Positions 47,587-59,670 of a DNA stretch of 64,000 nt are shown piece by piece. This DNA is from Burkholderia sp. BCC1644. GTDB taxonomy: Bacteria; Pseudomonadota; Gammaproteobacteria; Burkholderiales; Burkholderiaceae. The position numbers and the translations under genes are program-made. The notes beneath the pieces were generated by a model. It saw only the letters and a program-made list of their open reading frames with translations. It searched no databases and was not told the DNA's origin. Where the stretch lies: the NCBI RefSeq assembly GCF_902833225.1, contig NZ_CADFEI010000012.1, positions 174,367 through 238,366 of the forward strand. Direction: 5' to 3'. The first letter of the stretch is position 1; each line of letters starts with the position of its first letter.

Positions 47587-48569
47587 CAGATCACCTTCTT
47601 CGAAAACAGGTCGTGCATGTTCAGCGCGCCGATCAGCGCGCCGTCGGCATCGACCACGAGCATCTGGTTGATCCGGTGGCGCTCCATCAGTTCCACGGCT
47701 TCGACCGCGAGATGATCGGGTGCGATCGTGCGCGGGTCGCGCGTCATCACGTCGGTGATCGCCAGCGTGCGGAAATCGCCGTCGCGCGCGAGCACGCGGC
47801 GCAGGTCGCCGTCCGTGAAGATGCCGACGACCTTGCCGCCGGCGTCGACCACGGCCGTCATGCCGAGGCGCTTCGCGGTGATCTGGAACAACGCGTCCGA
47901 CAGCGTCGCGTCGAGCCCGACTGACGGGACGTCGTCGCCCGAGCGCATCACGTCGCGCACGTAGGTGAGCAGGCGCCGGCCGAGCGCGCCGCCCGGGTGC
48001 GAGCGCGCGAAATCTTCCGAACCGAAGCCGCGCGCGTCGAGCACGGCGACGGCAAGCGCATCGCCGAGCGCGAGCGCAGCGGTCGTGCTCGCGGTGGGCG
48101 CGAGGTTCAGCGGGCACGCTTCCTTCGACACCGCGGCGTTCAGGTTCACGTCGGCGAGCGTGCCGAGGCTCGACTCCGCGCGGCCCGTGATCGCGATCAG
48201 CTTCGCGCCGATCCGCTTCACGAGCGGCAGGATCGCGACGAGTTCTTCCGACTCGCCGGAATAGGAGATGCCGATGAAGACGTCGTCGGAGGTGACCATC
48301 CCGAGGTCGCCGTGGCTGGCCTCGGCGGGGTGGACGAAGAAGGCCGGCGTACCGGTGCTGGCCAGTGTGGCTGCGATCTTGCGGGCGATATGCCCCGATT
48401 TGCCGATACCGGACACCACCACGCGGCCGCGGCAGCCGAGCAGCAGCGCGACGGCCTGGACGAAGCCGCCGTCGAGCTGGTCGCGCAGCGCGCGCACGGC
48501 GTCCGCCTCGATGTCGAGCACGTCGCGGGCGAGCGCGAGCGCCCGGTCATCATTGATTTTCGCTATCAT
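47586..48569 (-). CDS. kdsD: D-arabinose 5-phosphate isomerase
   Basis: A 327-residue enzyme converting ribulose-5-P to arabinose-5-P for Kdo synthesis. The N-terminal SIS domain (about 35-170) has GRVVVSGIGKSGHIARKIAATLASTGTPAFFVHPAEASHGDLGM and SYSGESEEL. Two C-terminal CBS domains follow (about 205-325), including VGIFTDGDLRR. It is the first gene of the Kdo/Lpt block and divergent from the antiporter gene 95 bases away. Confidence 0.95.
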   Translation of the reverse strand: MIAKINDDRALALARDVLDIEADAVRALRDQLDGGFVQAVALLLGCRGRVVVSGIGKSGHIARKIAATLASTGTPAFFVHPAEASHGDLGMVTSDDVFIGISYSGESEELVAILPLVKRIGAKLIAITGRAESSLGTLADVNLNAAVSKEACPLNLAPTASTTAALALGDALAVAVLDARGFGSEDFARSHPGGALGRRLLTYVRDVMRSGDDVPSVGLDATLSDALFQITAKRLGMTAVVDAGGKVVGIFTDGDLRRVLARDGDFRTLAITDVMTRDPRTIAPDHLAVEAVELMERHRINQMLVVDADGALIGALNMHDLFSKKVI

Positions 48570-48664
48570 GCGCGGAGTATAGCAAAGGCGTTTGTTCGCC
48601 GCGCCGGGCCTTCGGTCTCGTCCGATGTCGCCTGTCCACCGCCACCACCCGCGCCCGCATTGCC

Positions 48665-50701
48665 GTGGCCCCGACGAACGAGGACGCTTCGCCTGTGATT
48701 TCCCCGCTCGAAATGACCCTGCTGCTGCTGCTGGCCTCGGTGGTGGGCGTCGTCGTATTCCGCTCGTTGAACCTGCCGCCGATGCTCGGCTATCTGACCG
48801 TCGGCATCCTGGTCGGCCCGCATTCGTTCGGCATCGCCGCGGATCTCGAACGGGCCGAGCACCTCGCGGAATTCGGCGTGGTGTTCCTGATGTTTTCGAT
48901 CGGCCTCGAATTCTCGCTCGCGAAGCTGAGGGCGATGCAGCGGCTCGTGTTCGGGCTCGGGTTGCTGCAGGTGGTCGCGACGCTCGTGCTCGCGCTCGTG
49001 CTCGGCATGGTGTTCGAGCACTGGGTGCACATCACGTGGCAGGGCAGCATCGCGCTCGGCGGCGCGCTCGCGATGTCGTCGACGGCGATCGTGTCGAAGA
49101 TGCTCGCCGAGCGGCTCGAGATCGAGACCGAGCACGGCCGCAACATCTTCGGCGTGCTGCTGTTCCAGGATCTCGCGGTGGTGCCGCTGCTGATCGTGAT
49201 CGCCGCGTTCGGCGCCGAATCGTCGAAGGACCTCGCGATCACGCTCGGCTTCGCGGCGGTGAAGATCGTGATCGCACTCACGCTGCTGCTGGTCATCGGC
49301 CAGCGCTTCATGACGCGCTGGCTCAACGTCGTCGCGCGGCGCCGCTCGCAGGAACTGTTCGTGCTGAACCTGCTGCTCGTCACGCTCGGCGCCGCGTTCA
49401 TCACCGACCGCTTCGGCCTGTCGCTCGCGCTCGGCGCGTTCATCGCGGGGATGCTCATCTCCGAGACGCCGTTCCGCCATCAGGTGGAAGAGGACATCAA
49501 GCCGTTCCGCGACGTGCTGCTCGGCCTGTTCTTCGTGACGACGGGGATGCTGCTCGATCCGCGCGTGATCTGGGAGCACCCGTTGCTCGTGCTGGGCTTC
49601 TTCGTCGGTCAGATCCTGTTCAAGGGGACGATGATCGCGGGGCTCGCGCGGCTGTTCGGCGCGACGCCGGGCGTCGCGATGCGCACCGGCATCGGCCTCG
49701 CGCAGGCCGGCGAATTCGGCTTCGTGCTGCTGAACCTGATCCTCGACCGGCATCTCGTCGATTCGACGCTGCTGCAGGCGATCCTCGCGTCGATGCTGCT
49801 GTCGATGCTCGCCGCGCCGTTCCTGATCCAGAACGCCGACCGGATCGTGATGCGGCTGTCGTCGACGGAATGGATGCAGCAGTCGCTGCAGATGACGCGG
49901 ATCGCGACGCAAAGCCTGAAGCAGCGCGGCCACGTGATCATCTGCGGCTACGGCCGTGCGGGGCAGAACCTGGCACGGATGCTCGAACAGGAAGGCATTT
50001 CGTACGTCGCGCTCGATCTCGACCCCGATCGCGTGAGCGCGGCCGCGACGGCCGGCGAATCGGTCGTGTTCGGCGACGCGGCGCGCCGCGAGTCGCTGCT
50101 CGCGGCCGGTATCCACCGCGCGGCGGCCGTTGCGATCACCTATGCGAACACGCCGTCGGCGCTGCGCGTGCTGCACCACGTGCACGAGCTCGAGCCGACG
50201 CTGCCGGCGATCGTGCGTACCGTCGACGATGCCGATCTCGAGAAGCTGCTCGCGGCCGGCGCGACCGAGGTGATTCCGGAAATCGTCGAGGGCAGCCTGA
50301 TGCTCGCGTCGCACACGCTGGTGCTGGTCGGCGTGCCGATGCGCAAGGTCGTGCGGCGCGTCGAGGAAATGCGCGACGAGCGTTACAGCCTGCTGCGCGG
50401 CTATTTCCGCGGTGCGGACGACGCGGACGACGACGACCACGAGCAGGTGCGGCTACAATCGGTGCCGGTCGATGCGCGCGCGGACGCGGTCGGGCGTTCG
50501 CTGGAAGAACTCGGGCTGTATGCGCTCGGGCTGGAAGTCACGGCGATCCGCCGGCACGGCATCCGCGGCGTCGAACCCGATCCGCAGACCAAGCTGCGCG
50601 CGAGCGACATCGTGGTGCTGCGCGGGCTGCCCGAGGCGCTCGCGCTCGCGGAAGAGCGGTTGTCCCGTCATCGGCGCGATCCGCCGGCCGCGGCCGCTTG
50701 A
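48665..50701 (+). CDS. KefB/KefC-type monovalent cation:proton antiporter (CPA2)
   Basis: A 678-residue membrane protein with an N-terminal Na/H-exchanger domain of about 12 helices (residues 15-390; LNLPPMLGYLTVGILVGP and FSIGLEFSLAKL are typical) and C-terminal regulation. The TrkA-N (RCK) domain binds NAD(H) (GYGRAGQNLARMLEQEGISYVALDLDPDRV, about 422-451). A TrkA-C domain (about 590-665) follows, with an Asp-rich linker around 584-597. Such proteins exchange K+ or Na+ for H+. KefB/C are usually glutathione-gated, but gating here cannot be read. GTG 48665 is used; a GTG at 48695 with GAGG upstream is an alternative. Confidence 0.88.
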   Translation: MAPTNEDASPVISPLEMTLLLLLASVVGVVVFRSLNLPPMLGYLTVGILVGPHSFGIAADLERAEHLAEFGVVFLMFSIGLEFSLAKLRAMQRLVFGLGLLQVVATLVLALVLGMVFEHWVHITWQGSIALGGALAMSSTAIVSKMLAERLEIETEHGRNIFGVLLFQDLAVVPLLIVIAAFGAESSKDLAITLGFAAVKIVIALTLLLVIGQRFMTRWLNVVARRRSQELFVLNLLLVTLGAAFITDRFGLSLALGAFIAGMLISETPFRHQVEEDIKPFRDVLLGLFFVTTGMLLDPRVIWEHPLLVLGFFVGQILFKGTMIAGLARLFGATPGVAMRTGIGLAQAGEFGFVLLNLILDRHLVDSTLLQAILASMLLSMLAAPFLIQNADRIVMRLSSTEWMQQSLQMTRIATQSLKQRGHVIICGYGRAGQNLARMLEQEGISYVALDLDPDRVSAAATAGESVVFGDAARRESLLAAGIHRAAAVAITYANTPSALRVLHHVHELEPTLPAIVRTVDDADLEKLLAAGATEVIPEIVEGSLMLASHTLVLVGVPMRKVVRRVEEMRDERYSLLRGYFRGADDADDDDHEQVRLQSVPVDARADAVGRSLEELGLYALGLEVTAIRRHGIRGVEPDPQTKLRASDIVVLRGLPEALALAEERLSRHRRDPPAAAA

Positions 50702-50734
50702 GTCGCGATTCACAACCTGACCCGTATTTATTCG

Positions 50735-50767
50735 AAACGGTGCCCGATCTTCGCGCACCGTTTTTTT
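50735..50767 (+). terminator. Terminator between antiporter gene and apt
   Basis: Stem AAACGGTGC (50735-50743) with GCACCGTTT (50755-50763), followed by T-run to 50767. It sits just before the apt ribosome site, so apt likely starts from its own promoter or by read-through. Confidence 0.75.
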
Positions 50768-50778
50768 CGGAGAGTTTC

Positions 50779-51345
50779 ATGCCGCATTCGTCGTCGGGCG
50801 CACCGCTCGATCCGGTCGCCTTCATCCACAGCCAGATCCGCACGGTGCCCGACTGGCCGCAGTCGGGCGTGCAGTTCCGCGACATTACGACGCTGCTGCA
50901 GAGCCCGAAGGCGCTGCGCATCCTCGTCGACCTGTTCGTCGAACGTTATGTCGATGCGAAGCTCGACTACGTCGCGGGCCTCGACGCGCGCGGCTTCATC
51001 ATCGCGCCGATCGTCGCGTACGAGCTGAGCGTCGGCTTCGTGCCGATCCGCAAGGTCGGCAAGCTGCCGTACAAGACGCGCTCGGAATCGTACGACCTCG
51101 AATACGGCAGCGCGACGGTCGAGATCCACGAAGACGCGTGCCGCCCCGGCGACCGCGTGATCATCATGGACGACCTGATCGCGACCGGCGGCACGATGAT
51201 GGCGGGGCGCAACCTGCTGCAGCGGCTCGGCGCAGTGGTCGTCGAAGGCGCGGCGATCATCGACCTGCCCGATCTCGGCGGCTCGGCGCTGCTGCGCAAC
51301 GCGGGCCTGCCCGTCTATACCGTTACCGAATTCGGCGGCCACTGA
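50779..51345 (+). CDS. apt: Adenine phosphoribosyltransferase
   Basis: A 188-residue salvage enzyme making AMP from adenine and PRPP. The PRPP-binding signature VIIMDDLIATGGTMMAG (about 130-146) and the N-terminal VPDWPQSGVQFRDITTLLQ and GLDARGFIIAP segments are diagnostic. The start follows CGGAGAG. It precedes a LysE-family gene by 41 bases. Confidence 0.95.
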   Translation: MPHSSSGAPLDPVAFIHSQIRTVPDWPQSGVQFRDITTLLQSPKALRILVDLFVERYVDAKLDYVAGLDARGFIIAPIVAYELSVGFVPIRKVGKLPYKTRSESYDLEYGSATVEIHEDACRPGDRVIIMDDLIATGGTMMAGRNLLQRLGAVVVEGAAIIDLPDLGGSALLRNAGLPVYTVTEFGGH

Positions 51346-51386
51346 GCGCAGGCCAGCGTCAGCGTCCGTCATACAGCGAGGTCACG

Positions 51387-52001
51387 ATGCCCAATTTCAT
51401 GCTGTTTCTCGCCACGTCGATCGCGATCACGTTCGCGCCCGGTCCCGACAACCTGCAGGTGCTCGCGCGCGGCATCTCGCAGGGCCGCGCGGCCGGCTTC
51501 GTCGCCGCGCTCGGCTTCACCGCCGGGATCCTGTTCCACACGACGCTCGCGGCGCTCGGCGTCGCGGCCGTGCTGCGTTCGTCGCCGGTCGCGTTCCAGA
51601 TCCTGAAGCTCGCGGGCGCGGCCTATCTCGTGTGGATCGGCATCAAGGCGCTGCGCAGCCAGGGCCTCGCGAACGCGCACGCGCGCCCGCCGCAGCCGCT
51701 CGGCACGATCTTCCGGCAGAGCGTGATCGGCAACCTGATGAACCCGAAGGTCACGCTGTTCTTCGTCGTGTTCCTGCCGCAGTTCGTCGATCCGCATGGC
51801 GCGCAGGGCGTGACGCTGCAGATGTTCGAGCTCGGCGCGCTGTTCATGCTGCAGACGGCCGTGGTCTTCTCGCTGTTCGGTGTCGGCGCGGGCATGATCG
51901 GCGCATGGCTGAAGCGCCGCCCGAAGGCCGGCGTGTGGCTCGACCGGATTGCCGGCGCGACGTTCATCGCGATCGGCATCCGCGTCGCGCTGAAGGACTG
52001 A
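51387..52001 (+). CDS. LysE/RhtB family amino-acid exporter
   Basis: A 204-residue inner-membrane protein with six predicted helices and the LysE family start (TFAPGPDNLQVLARGISQGRAAGF). Members export amino acids or related small molecules. NLMNPKVTLFFVVFLPQFV (about 113-131) is a family motif. The substrate cannot be read from sequence. It sits in a plus-strand run after apt and is followed 5 bases after its stop by a Nudix gene, so the two are probably cotranscribed. Confidence 0.88.
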   Translation: MPNFMLFLATSIAITFAPGPDNLQVLARGISQGRAAGFVAALGFTAGILFHTTLAALGVAAVLRSSPVAFQILKLAGAAYLVWIGIKALRSQGLANAHARPPQPLGTIFRQSVIGNLMNPKVTLFFVVFLPQFVDPHGAQGVTLQMFELGALFMLQTAVVFSLFGVGAGMIGAWLKRRPKAGVWLDRIAGATFIAIGIRVALKD

Positions 52002-52006
52002 TCGCG

Positions 52007-52873
52007 ATGACGTTTCCGAGTATCGCGGCCGCGCGACGTTTCGATCCGGCCGCGCACCTGCGTTTCGAGATCGCCGGCCAGGCGGTCGGTTGGGTGCGCC
52101 GCCAGGACGTCGCGAAGCTCGCGCGCTGGCCCGACGTGTTCGAGCTGCCCGGCGAGCGTGTCGTGCTGTCGGCGCGCTACGACTCGGTCGACGCGCGCAG
52201 CATGGCGCTGGCAAGTGCGATCGGCGCGCTCGCGGCCGAAGGCGCGATTCCCGGCTGGCGCGACGAGATCTACGCGATCCGCAACCGCTTCGACGATCCG
52301 CCGCTCGCGTACATCGAGCGCGCCGCGTCGCGCTTCTTCGGCACGCAGACCTATGCGGTGCACGTGAACGGCATCGTAGAATATGCGGTTGCGCCGGGCG
52401 AGCCGCGCGCGACGACCGTGCCGCAGATGTGGCTCGGCCGCCGCAGCGAGACCAAGGCCACCGACCCCGGCATGCTCGACAACGTCGTCGCGGGCGGTAT
52501 CGGCTGGGGCCTGGGCGTTCACGAGACGCTCGCGAAGGAGTGCTGGGAAGAAGCCGGCATTCCGCCCGAACTGGCCGCGCGCGCGATCGCGGGCCGCGCG
52601 GTGCAGGTGCTGAATTCGCTGCCGGAAGGCACGCAGTCCGAACTGATTTTCGTGTACGACCTGCCGCTGCCGCAGGATTTCGCGCCGCGCAACCAGGACG
52701 GCGAAGTGGCCGAGCACCTGCTGGCCGGCGTGCCCGAGGTGATCGGCTGGCTGCGCGAAGGCCGCGCGACGATGGACGCGAGCCTCGCGACGCTCGACAC
52801 GCTGCTGCGCCACGGCTGGATTCCGGCGGCCGACGCGGCCGGCATCGACGCGCTGTTCGCCCCGGCCGCGTGA
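52007..52873 (+). CDS. Nudix hydrolase with DUF4743 domain
   Basis: A 288-residue protein with an N-terminal DUF4743 region (about 10-120) and a Nudix domain (about 120-275). The Nudix box is seen in GGIGWGLGVHETLAKECWEEAGI, with the EEAG core, so metal-dependent hydrolysis of a nucleoside diphosphate-type substrate is expected. Eukaryotic relatives act on thiamine diphosphate derivatives; the substrate here is unknown. ATG 52007 is five bases after the LysE gene's stop. purU begins 56 bases later. Confidence 0.88.
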   Translation: MTFPSIAAARRFDPAAHLRFEIAGQAVGWVRRQDVAKLARWPDVFELPGERVVLSARYDSVDARSMALASAIGALAAEGAIPGWRDEIYAIRNRFDDPPLAYIERAASRFFGTQTYAVHVNGIVEYAVAPGEPRATTVPQMWLGRRSETKATDPGMLDNVVAGGIGWGLGVHETLAKECWEEAGIPPELAARAIAGRAVQVLNSLPEGTQSELIFVYDLPLPQDFAPRNQDGEVAEHLLAGVPEVIGWLREGRATMDASLATLDTLLRHGWIPAADAAGIDALFAPAA

Positions 52874-52929
52874 CGCAGTCGCGGCGAACGGGCAATTTGA
52901 CGAATACGGAAACAAAGGGAGTAGCGGTC

Positions 52930-53814
52930 ATGCCGACCGATCACAGCTTTATCTTGAAACTGTCGTGCCCCGACCGGCACGGCATCGTCCACGCGGTCTC
53001 GGGCTTCCTGTTCGACCGCAGCAACAACATCCTCGATTCGGCGCAGTTCGGCGACAGCCGCACCAGCGAGTTCTTCATGCGCGTGCACTTCGAGCAGGAC
53101 GGCGACGGCACGGATGCCGCGACGGCGCTCGACACGCTGCGCAAGGAGTTCGCACCGCTCGCCGAGCAGTTCTCGATGCGCTGGGAGCTGCACGACGCGG
53201 CCGTGAAGCCGCGCGTCGTGATCATGGTGTCGAAGATCGGCCATTGCCTGAACGACCTGCTGTTCCGCTATCGCACCGGCCAGCTGCCGATCGAGATACC
53301 GGCGATCGTGTCGAACCACAAGGAGTTCTACCAGCTCGCCGCGAGCTACAACATCCCGTTCCATCATTTCCCGCTGATCGGCGGTTCGACCGATGCCGCG
53401 AAGGCCGCGCAGGAAGCGCGCGTGCTGGAAGTGATCGACGAGCACCAGGCCGATCTCGTCGTGCTCGCGCGCTACATGCAGATCCTGTCGCCGAACATGT
53501 GCCAGCAGCTCGCCGGGCGCGCGATCAACATCCACCATTCGTTCCTGCCGAGCTTCAAGGGCGCGAAGCCTTACTACCAGGCGTTCGACCGCGGCGTGAA
53601 GCTGATCGGCGCGACCGCGCACTACGTGACGACCGATCTCGACGAAGGCCCGATCATCGAGCAGGAAGTCGAGCGCGTCGACCACAGCATGACGCCCGAC
53701 CAGCTGACCGCGATCGGCCGCGACGTCGAGTGCGTGACGCTCGCACGCGCGGTGAAGTGGCACGTCGAGCACCGGATCGTGCTGAACGGGACCAAGACGG
53801 TCGTATTTCGCTGA
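52930..53814 (+). CDS. purU: Formyltetrahydrofolate deformylase
   Basis: A 294-residue enzyme that hydrolyses 10-formyl-THF to formate and THF, balancing one-carbon pools. The N-terminal ACT domain (about 5-85) starts FILKLSCPDRHGIVHAVSGFLF. The C-terminal formyltransferase-like domain contains the catalytic Asn-His-Asp set: NIHHSFLPSFKGAKPY (N and H near 198-200) and ATAHYVTTDLDEGPII. The start follows AAAGGGAG. It is closed by a strong terminator. It may share a transcript with the LysE and Nudix genes. Confidence 0.94.
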   Translation: MPTDHSFILKLSCPDRHGIVHAVSGFLFDRSNNILDSAQFGDSRTSEFFMRVHFEQDGDGTDAATALDTLRKEFAPLAEQFSMRWELHDAAVKPRVVIMVSKIGHCLNDLLFRYRTGQLPIEIPAIVSNHKEFYQLAASYNIPFHHFPLIGGSTDAAKAAQEARVLEVIDEHQADLVVLARYMQILSPNMCQQLAGRAINIHHSFLPSFKGAKPYYQAFDRGVKLIGATAHYVTTDLDEGPIIEQEVERVDHSMTPDQLTAIGRDVECVTLARAVKWHVEHRIVLNGTKTVVFR

Positions 53815-53839
53815 TTGACCGGCGCGGGCCCGTACCAGC

Positions 53840-53875
53840 AAAAACGCCGCACCCTTTACGGGGTGCGGCGTTTTT
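53840..53875. terminator. Bidirectional terminator between purU and the AI-2E-type gene
   Basis: A perfect stem of at least 14 base pairs (AAAACGCCGCACCC at 53841-53854 with 53861-53874, loop TTTACG). A-run on the left and T-run on the right let it serve both convergent genes. Confidence 0.92.
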
Positions 53876-53899
53876 TATTGCTTGAGCGCGCTGGCTGCT

Positions 53900-54985
53900 T
53901 CAGATCAGCCGCAGCAGGTACAGCTCGCGTTTCAGGTACGCATAGAAGATCGGCGCGGCGATCACGCCGGGCAGCCCGAACGCGGCTTCCATGATCAGCA
54001 TCGCGAGCAGCAGCTCCCACGCGCGCGACTCGATCTGGCCGCCGATGATCTTCGCGTTCAGGAAGTATTCGAGCTTGTGGATGATCACGAGGAATGCGAG
54101 CGACGCGATCGCGGTGCCCATGCTGACCGACAGCGACACGGCGACGATCAGCGTGTTCGAGATCAGGTTGCCGATCACGGGCAGCAGGCCGACGATGAAC
54201 GTGACGAGCACGAGCGTTTTCGACAGCGGCAGCCGCTGGTGGAAGATCGGCAGCGCGACGAGCAGGTAGATGCCGGTGAACACCGCATTGATCGCGGAGA
54301 TCTTGATCTGTGCGAACACGATTCGGCGGAATGCGTCGGCGAAGCGCGACACGCGCGTGACGAGCGCGGTCGACAGCGGCCGGCGCACCTTGCCGTGCTC
54401 GACGCCGATCGCGATCATCGCGCCGATGATCATGCCGAACAGTATGTGGCCGAAGCCGCGGGCGACGCTCTTGCCGCTCTGCTGGAGCTGGTCCATGTGC
54501 GAGTGCATCAGCACGGCGGCCTTCGTCTTCATCTGCTCGACGTCGACGGGCAGCAGGTTGGCGATCCAGGCCGGCGTGCGCGCGCGGGTCTGCTCGACGA
54601 TCTGCATCAGCTGGTCGAGCAGGCTCTGCAGGTTCGGCACCGTGCGCTCGAAGTGTTCGATGATGCCGATCGTCAGGCTCGTCAGCGCGCCGACGATCGC
54701 GATCGACAGCAACACGACGGCGACCCAGCGCGCGCGCATGCTCGTGGTGTGGCGTTCGATCACGGGGGCGATCGTGTGGATCAGCTGGTAGACGAGCAGG
54801 CCGGCCAGCAGCCCGCCGAGCAGCTTGAGCTCGATCACGAGCCACATGGCCAGGATCGCGAACAGGTAGCTGCCGATCTCGAGCGCCGACAGCTTCGGCA
54901 GGCTGAAGTCACTCGTCAGCCGCACGCTGCGCAGGTGCGGTTCGCGATTCTGCGCATCGCGCGACGAGTCTGGTTGCTTCTCCAT
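53900..54985 (-). CDS. AI-2E family (PerM-like) membrane transporter
   Basis: A 361-residue inner-membrane protein of the AI-2 exporter superfamily with about eight helices: two N-terminal (SALEIGSYLFAILAMWLVIELKLLGGLLAGLLVYQLIHTIAPV), a long periplasmic or soluble loop (about 90-165), then a C-terminal bundle containing LPVIGNLISNTLIV and AAFGLPGVIAAPIFYAYLKREL. Some members transport Na+/H+; no substrate can be assigned. ATG 54985 is preferred because AGGA lies seven bases upstream; an ATG at 55012 would add nine residues. It follows uvrA on the same strand. Confidence 0.85.
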   Translation of the reverse strand: MEKQPDSSRDAQNREPHLRSVRLTSDFSLPKLSALEIGSYLFAILAMWLVIELKLLGGLLAGLLVYQLIHTIAPVIERHTTSMRARWVAVVLLSIAIVGALTSLTIGIIEHFERTVPNLQSLLDQLMQIVEQTRARTPAWIANLLPVDVEQMKTKAAVLMHSHMDQLQQSGKSVARGFGHILFGMIIGAMIAIGVEHGKVRRPLSTALVTRVSRFADAFRRIVFAQIKISAINAVFTGIYLLVALPIFHQRLPLSKTLVLVTFIVGLLPVIGNLISNTLIVAVSLSVSMGTAIASLAFLVIIHKLEYFLNAKIIGGQIESRAWELLLAMLIMEAAFGLPGVIAAPIFYAYLKRELYLLRLI

Positions 54986-55012
54986 CGTGGATTCCTGTCG
55001 TTCGTGTGTCAT

Positions 55013-55231
55013 GCCGCGGAATGCGCGGCAGAGCCGTGTTCGCCCGGCGCCGCACCGGATTGGTGCGTGTGGAGAACCTTACGACCGTAAAGTATAGCTG
55101 CCATTATGGTCCGCAATGGGGCCGTTTGGCGCATGGTGTAAACGCAGAAGGGAAAACGAGGGGCGGCCGGTTGCGCGGCGCGGAGGGACGCGCGCGCGGC
55201 CGGGCGGCCGCGCGCGGGAAGGCGGCGGCCG
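55013..55231 (-). other. uvrA to AI-2E-type gene interval with GC hairpin
   Basis: About 220 bases without a gene. A strong 11-base-pair hairpin (CGCGCGCGGCC at 55191-55201 with 55206-55216) lies just after the uvrA stop but lacks a T-run, so termination is uncertain. Confidence 0.45.
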
Positions 55232-58117
<2,886 letters not shown>

Positions 58118-58382
58118 GAACCTGGCGAAAATGGAGGGAACCAAACCTGCTACTATAACGGCTTTTCGAGACCGTCGTTTACGGCCCCCAGCCTTTACAG
58201 CAGGTGGCAGCAAGGCGACACCCGCACCGGGGAAAGCGGTCGCGCCGCACGGTTCCGGGCGGCCCGCAGGCCGTCAGCATCCTGCTCCGGCGTGTCGCCC
58301 GCCAGGCCTCCCGGGCCGCCGGTCCTGATCTTCCGCCGCCCGCCGCCGGGCGGACACTCCGATCATTCGAAATTCATTCCCG

Positions 58383-59570
58383 ATGTCCAATCCGTCTGCC
58401 ACGTCTTCCCGCATGACTGCGCCTGAACTGCGCGCGACCACGTCGCTCGCGGCGATCTTCGCGCTGCGCATGCTCGGCCTGTTCATGATCATGCCGGTGT
58501 TCTCGGTCTACGCGAAAACCATCCCGGGCGGCGACAACGTGCTGCTCGTCGGCCTCGCGCTCGGGGCCTACGGCGTCACGCAGTCGCTGTTCTATATCTT
58601 CTACGGCTGGGCGTCCGACAAGTTCGGCCGCAAGCCGGTGATCGCCACGGGCCTCGTGATCTTCGCGATCGGCAGCTTCGTCGCCGCGTCCGCGCACGAC
58701 ATCACGTGGATCATCGTCGGCCGCGTGATCCAGGGGATGGGCGCGGTGTCGTCCGCGGTGCTCGCGTTCATCGCCGACCTGACCTCCGAGCAGAACCGCA
58801 CGAAGGCGATGGCGATGGTCGGCGGGTCGATCGGCGTATCGTTCGCGGTCGCGATCGTCGGCGCGCCGATCGTGTTCCACTGGGTCGGGATGAGCGGGTT
58901 GTTCGCGATCGTCGGCGTGCTGTCGATCCTCGCGATCGGCGTCGTGCTGTGGATCGTGCCCGACGCGGCGAAACCCGTGCACGTGCCCGCGCCGTTCGCC
59001 GAGGTGCTGCACAACGTCGAGCTGCTGCGCCTGAACTTCGGCGTGCTGGTGTTGCACGCGACGCAGACGGCGCTGTTCCTCGTCGTGCCGCGCCTGCTGG
59101 TCGACGGCGGGCTGCCGGTCGCCGCGCACTGGAAGGTCTACCTGCCGGTGATGGGGCTCGCGTTCGTGATGATGGTCCCGGCGATCATCGTCGCGGAAAA
59201 ACGGGGCAAGATGAAGCCGGTGCTGCTCGGCGGCATTCTGGCTATCCTGATCGGCCAATTGTTGCTCGGCAGCGCACCGCATACCATCCTGATTGTGGCG
59301 GCGATTCTCTTCGTCTACTTCCTCGGTTTCAACATCCTGGAAGCGTCGCAGCCGTCGCTCGTGTCGAAGCTCGCGCCCGGTTCGCGCAAGGGCGCGGCCA
59401 CGGGCGTCTACAACACCACGCAGTCGATCGGGCTCGCGCTCGGCGGCATCGTGGGCGGCTGGCTGCTGAAGCACGGGGGCGCCAACACGGTCTTCTATAC
59501 GTGTTCGGGGCTCGTGGCCGCGTGGCTTATAATCGCGGCCAGCATGAAAGCGCCGCCGCGCAAGGCCTGA
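58383..59570 (+). CDS. Major facilitator superfamily transporter
   Basis: A 395-residue inner-membrane transporter with 12 predicted helices. The motif A between helices 2 and 3 is GWASDKFGRKPV (about 74-85), and the drug:H+ antiporter-like helix 5 region has GGSIGVSFAVAIVGAPI. The N terminus (LAAIFALRMLGLFMIMPVFSVYAKTIPGGDN) is similar to YajR-type proteins but no C-terminal RNA-binding-like domain is present. The substrate is unknown. uvrA/MFS/ssb is a conserved arrangement in Burkholderia-like genomes. It lies 100 bases before ssb. Confidence 0.88.
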   Translation: MSNPSATSSRMTAPELRATTSLAAIFALRMLGLFMIMPVFSVYAKTIPGGDNVLLVGLALGAYGVTQSLFYIFYGWASDKFGRKPVIATGLVIFAIGSFVAASAHDITWIIVGRVIQGMGAVSSAVLAFIADLTSEQNRTKAMAMVGGSIGVSFAVAIVGAPIVFHWVGMSGLFAIVGVLSILAIGVVLWIVPDAAKPVHVPAPFAEVLHNVELLRLNFGVLVLHATQTALFLVVPRLLVDGGLPVAAHWKVYLPVMGLAFVMMVPAIIVAEKRGKMKPVLLGGILAILIGQLLLGSAPHTILIVAAILFVYFLGFNILEASQPSLVSKLAPGSRKGAATGVYNTTQSIGLALGGIVGGWLLKHGGANTVFYTCSGLVAAWLIIAASMKAPPRKA

Positions 59571-59670
59571 ATCTTATTTCGGGCAGGCGCCGGCCGCGCG
59601 CCGGCTTGCCCGGCGGGCCGTCCCGGCAATATGCGCCGGCGGCCCGGCATCGAATTTACTGGAGAAACAC

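Noticed and set aside
58118..58382. A LexA box upstream of uvrA
   Set aside because: Several CTG and CAG trinucleotides occur but none are in CTG-N10-CAG arrangement with good ends.
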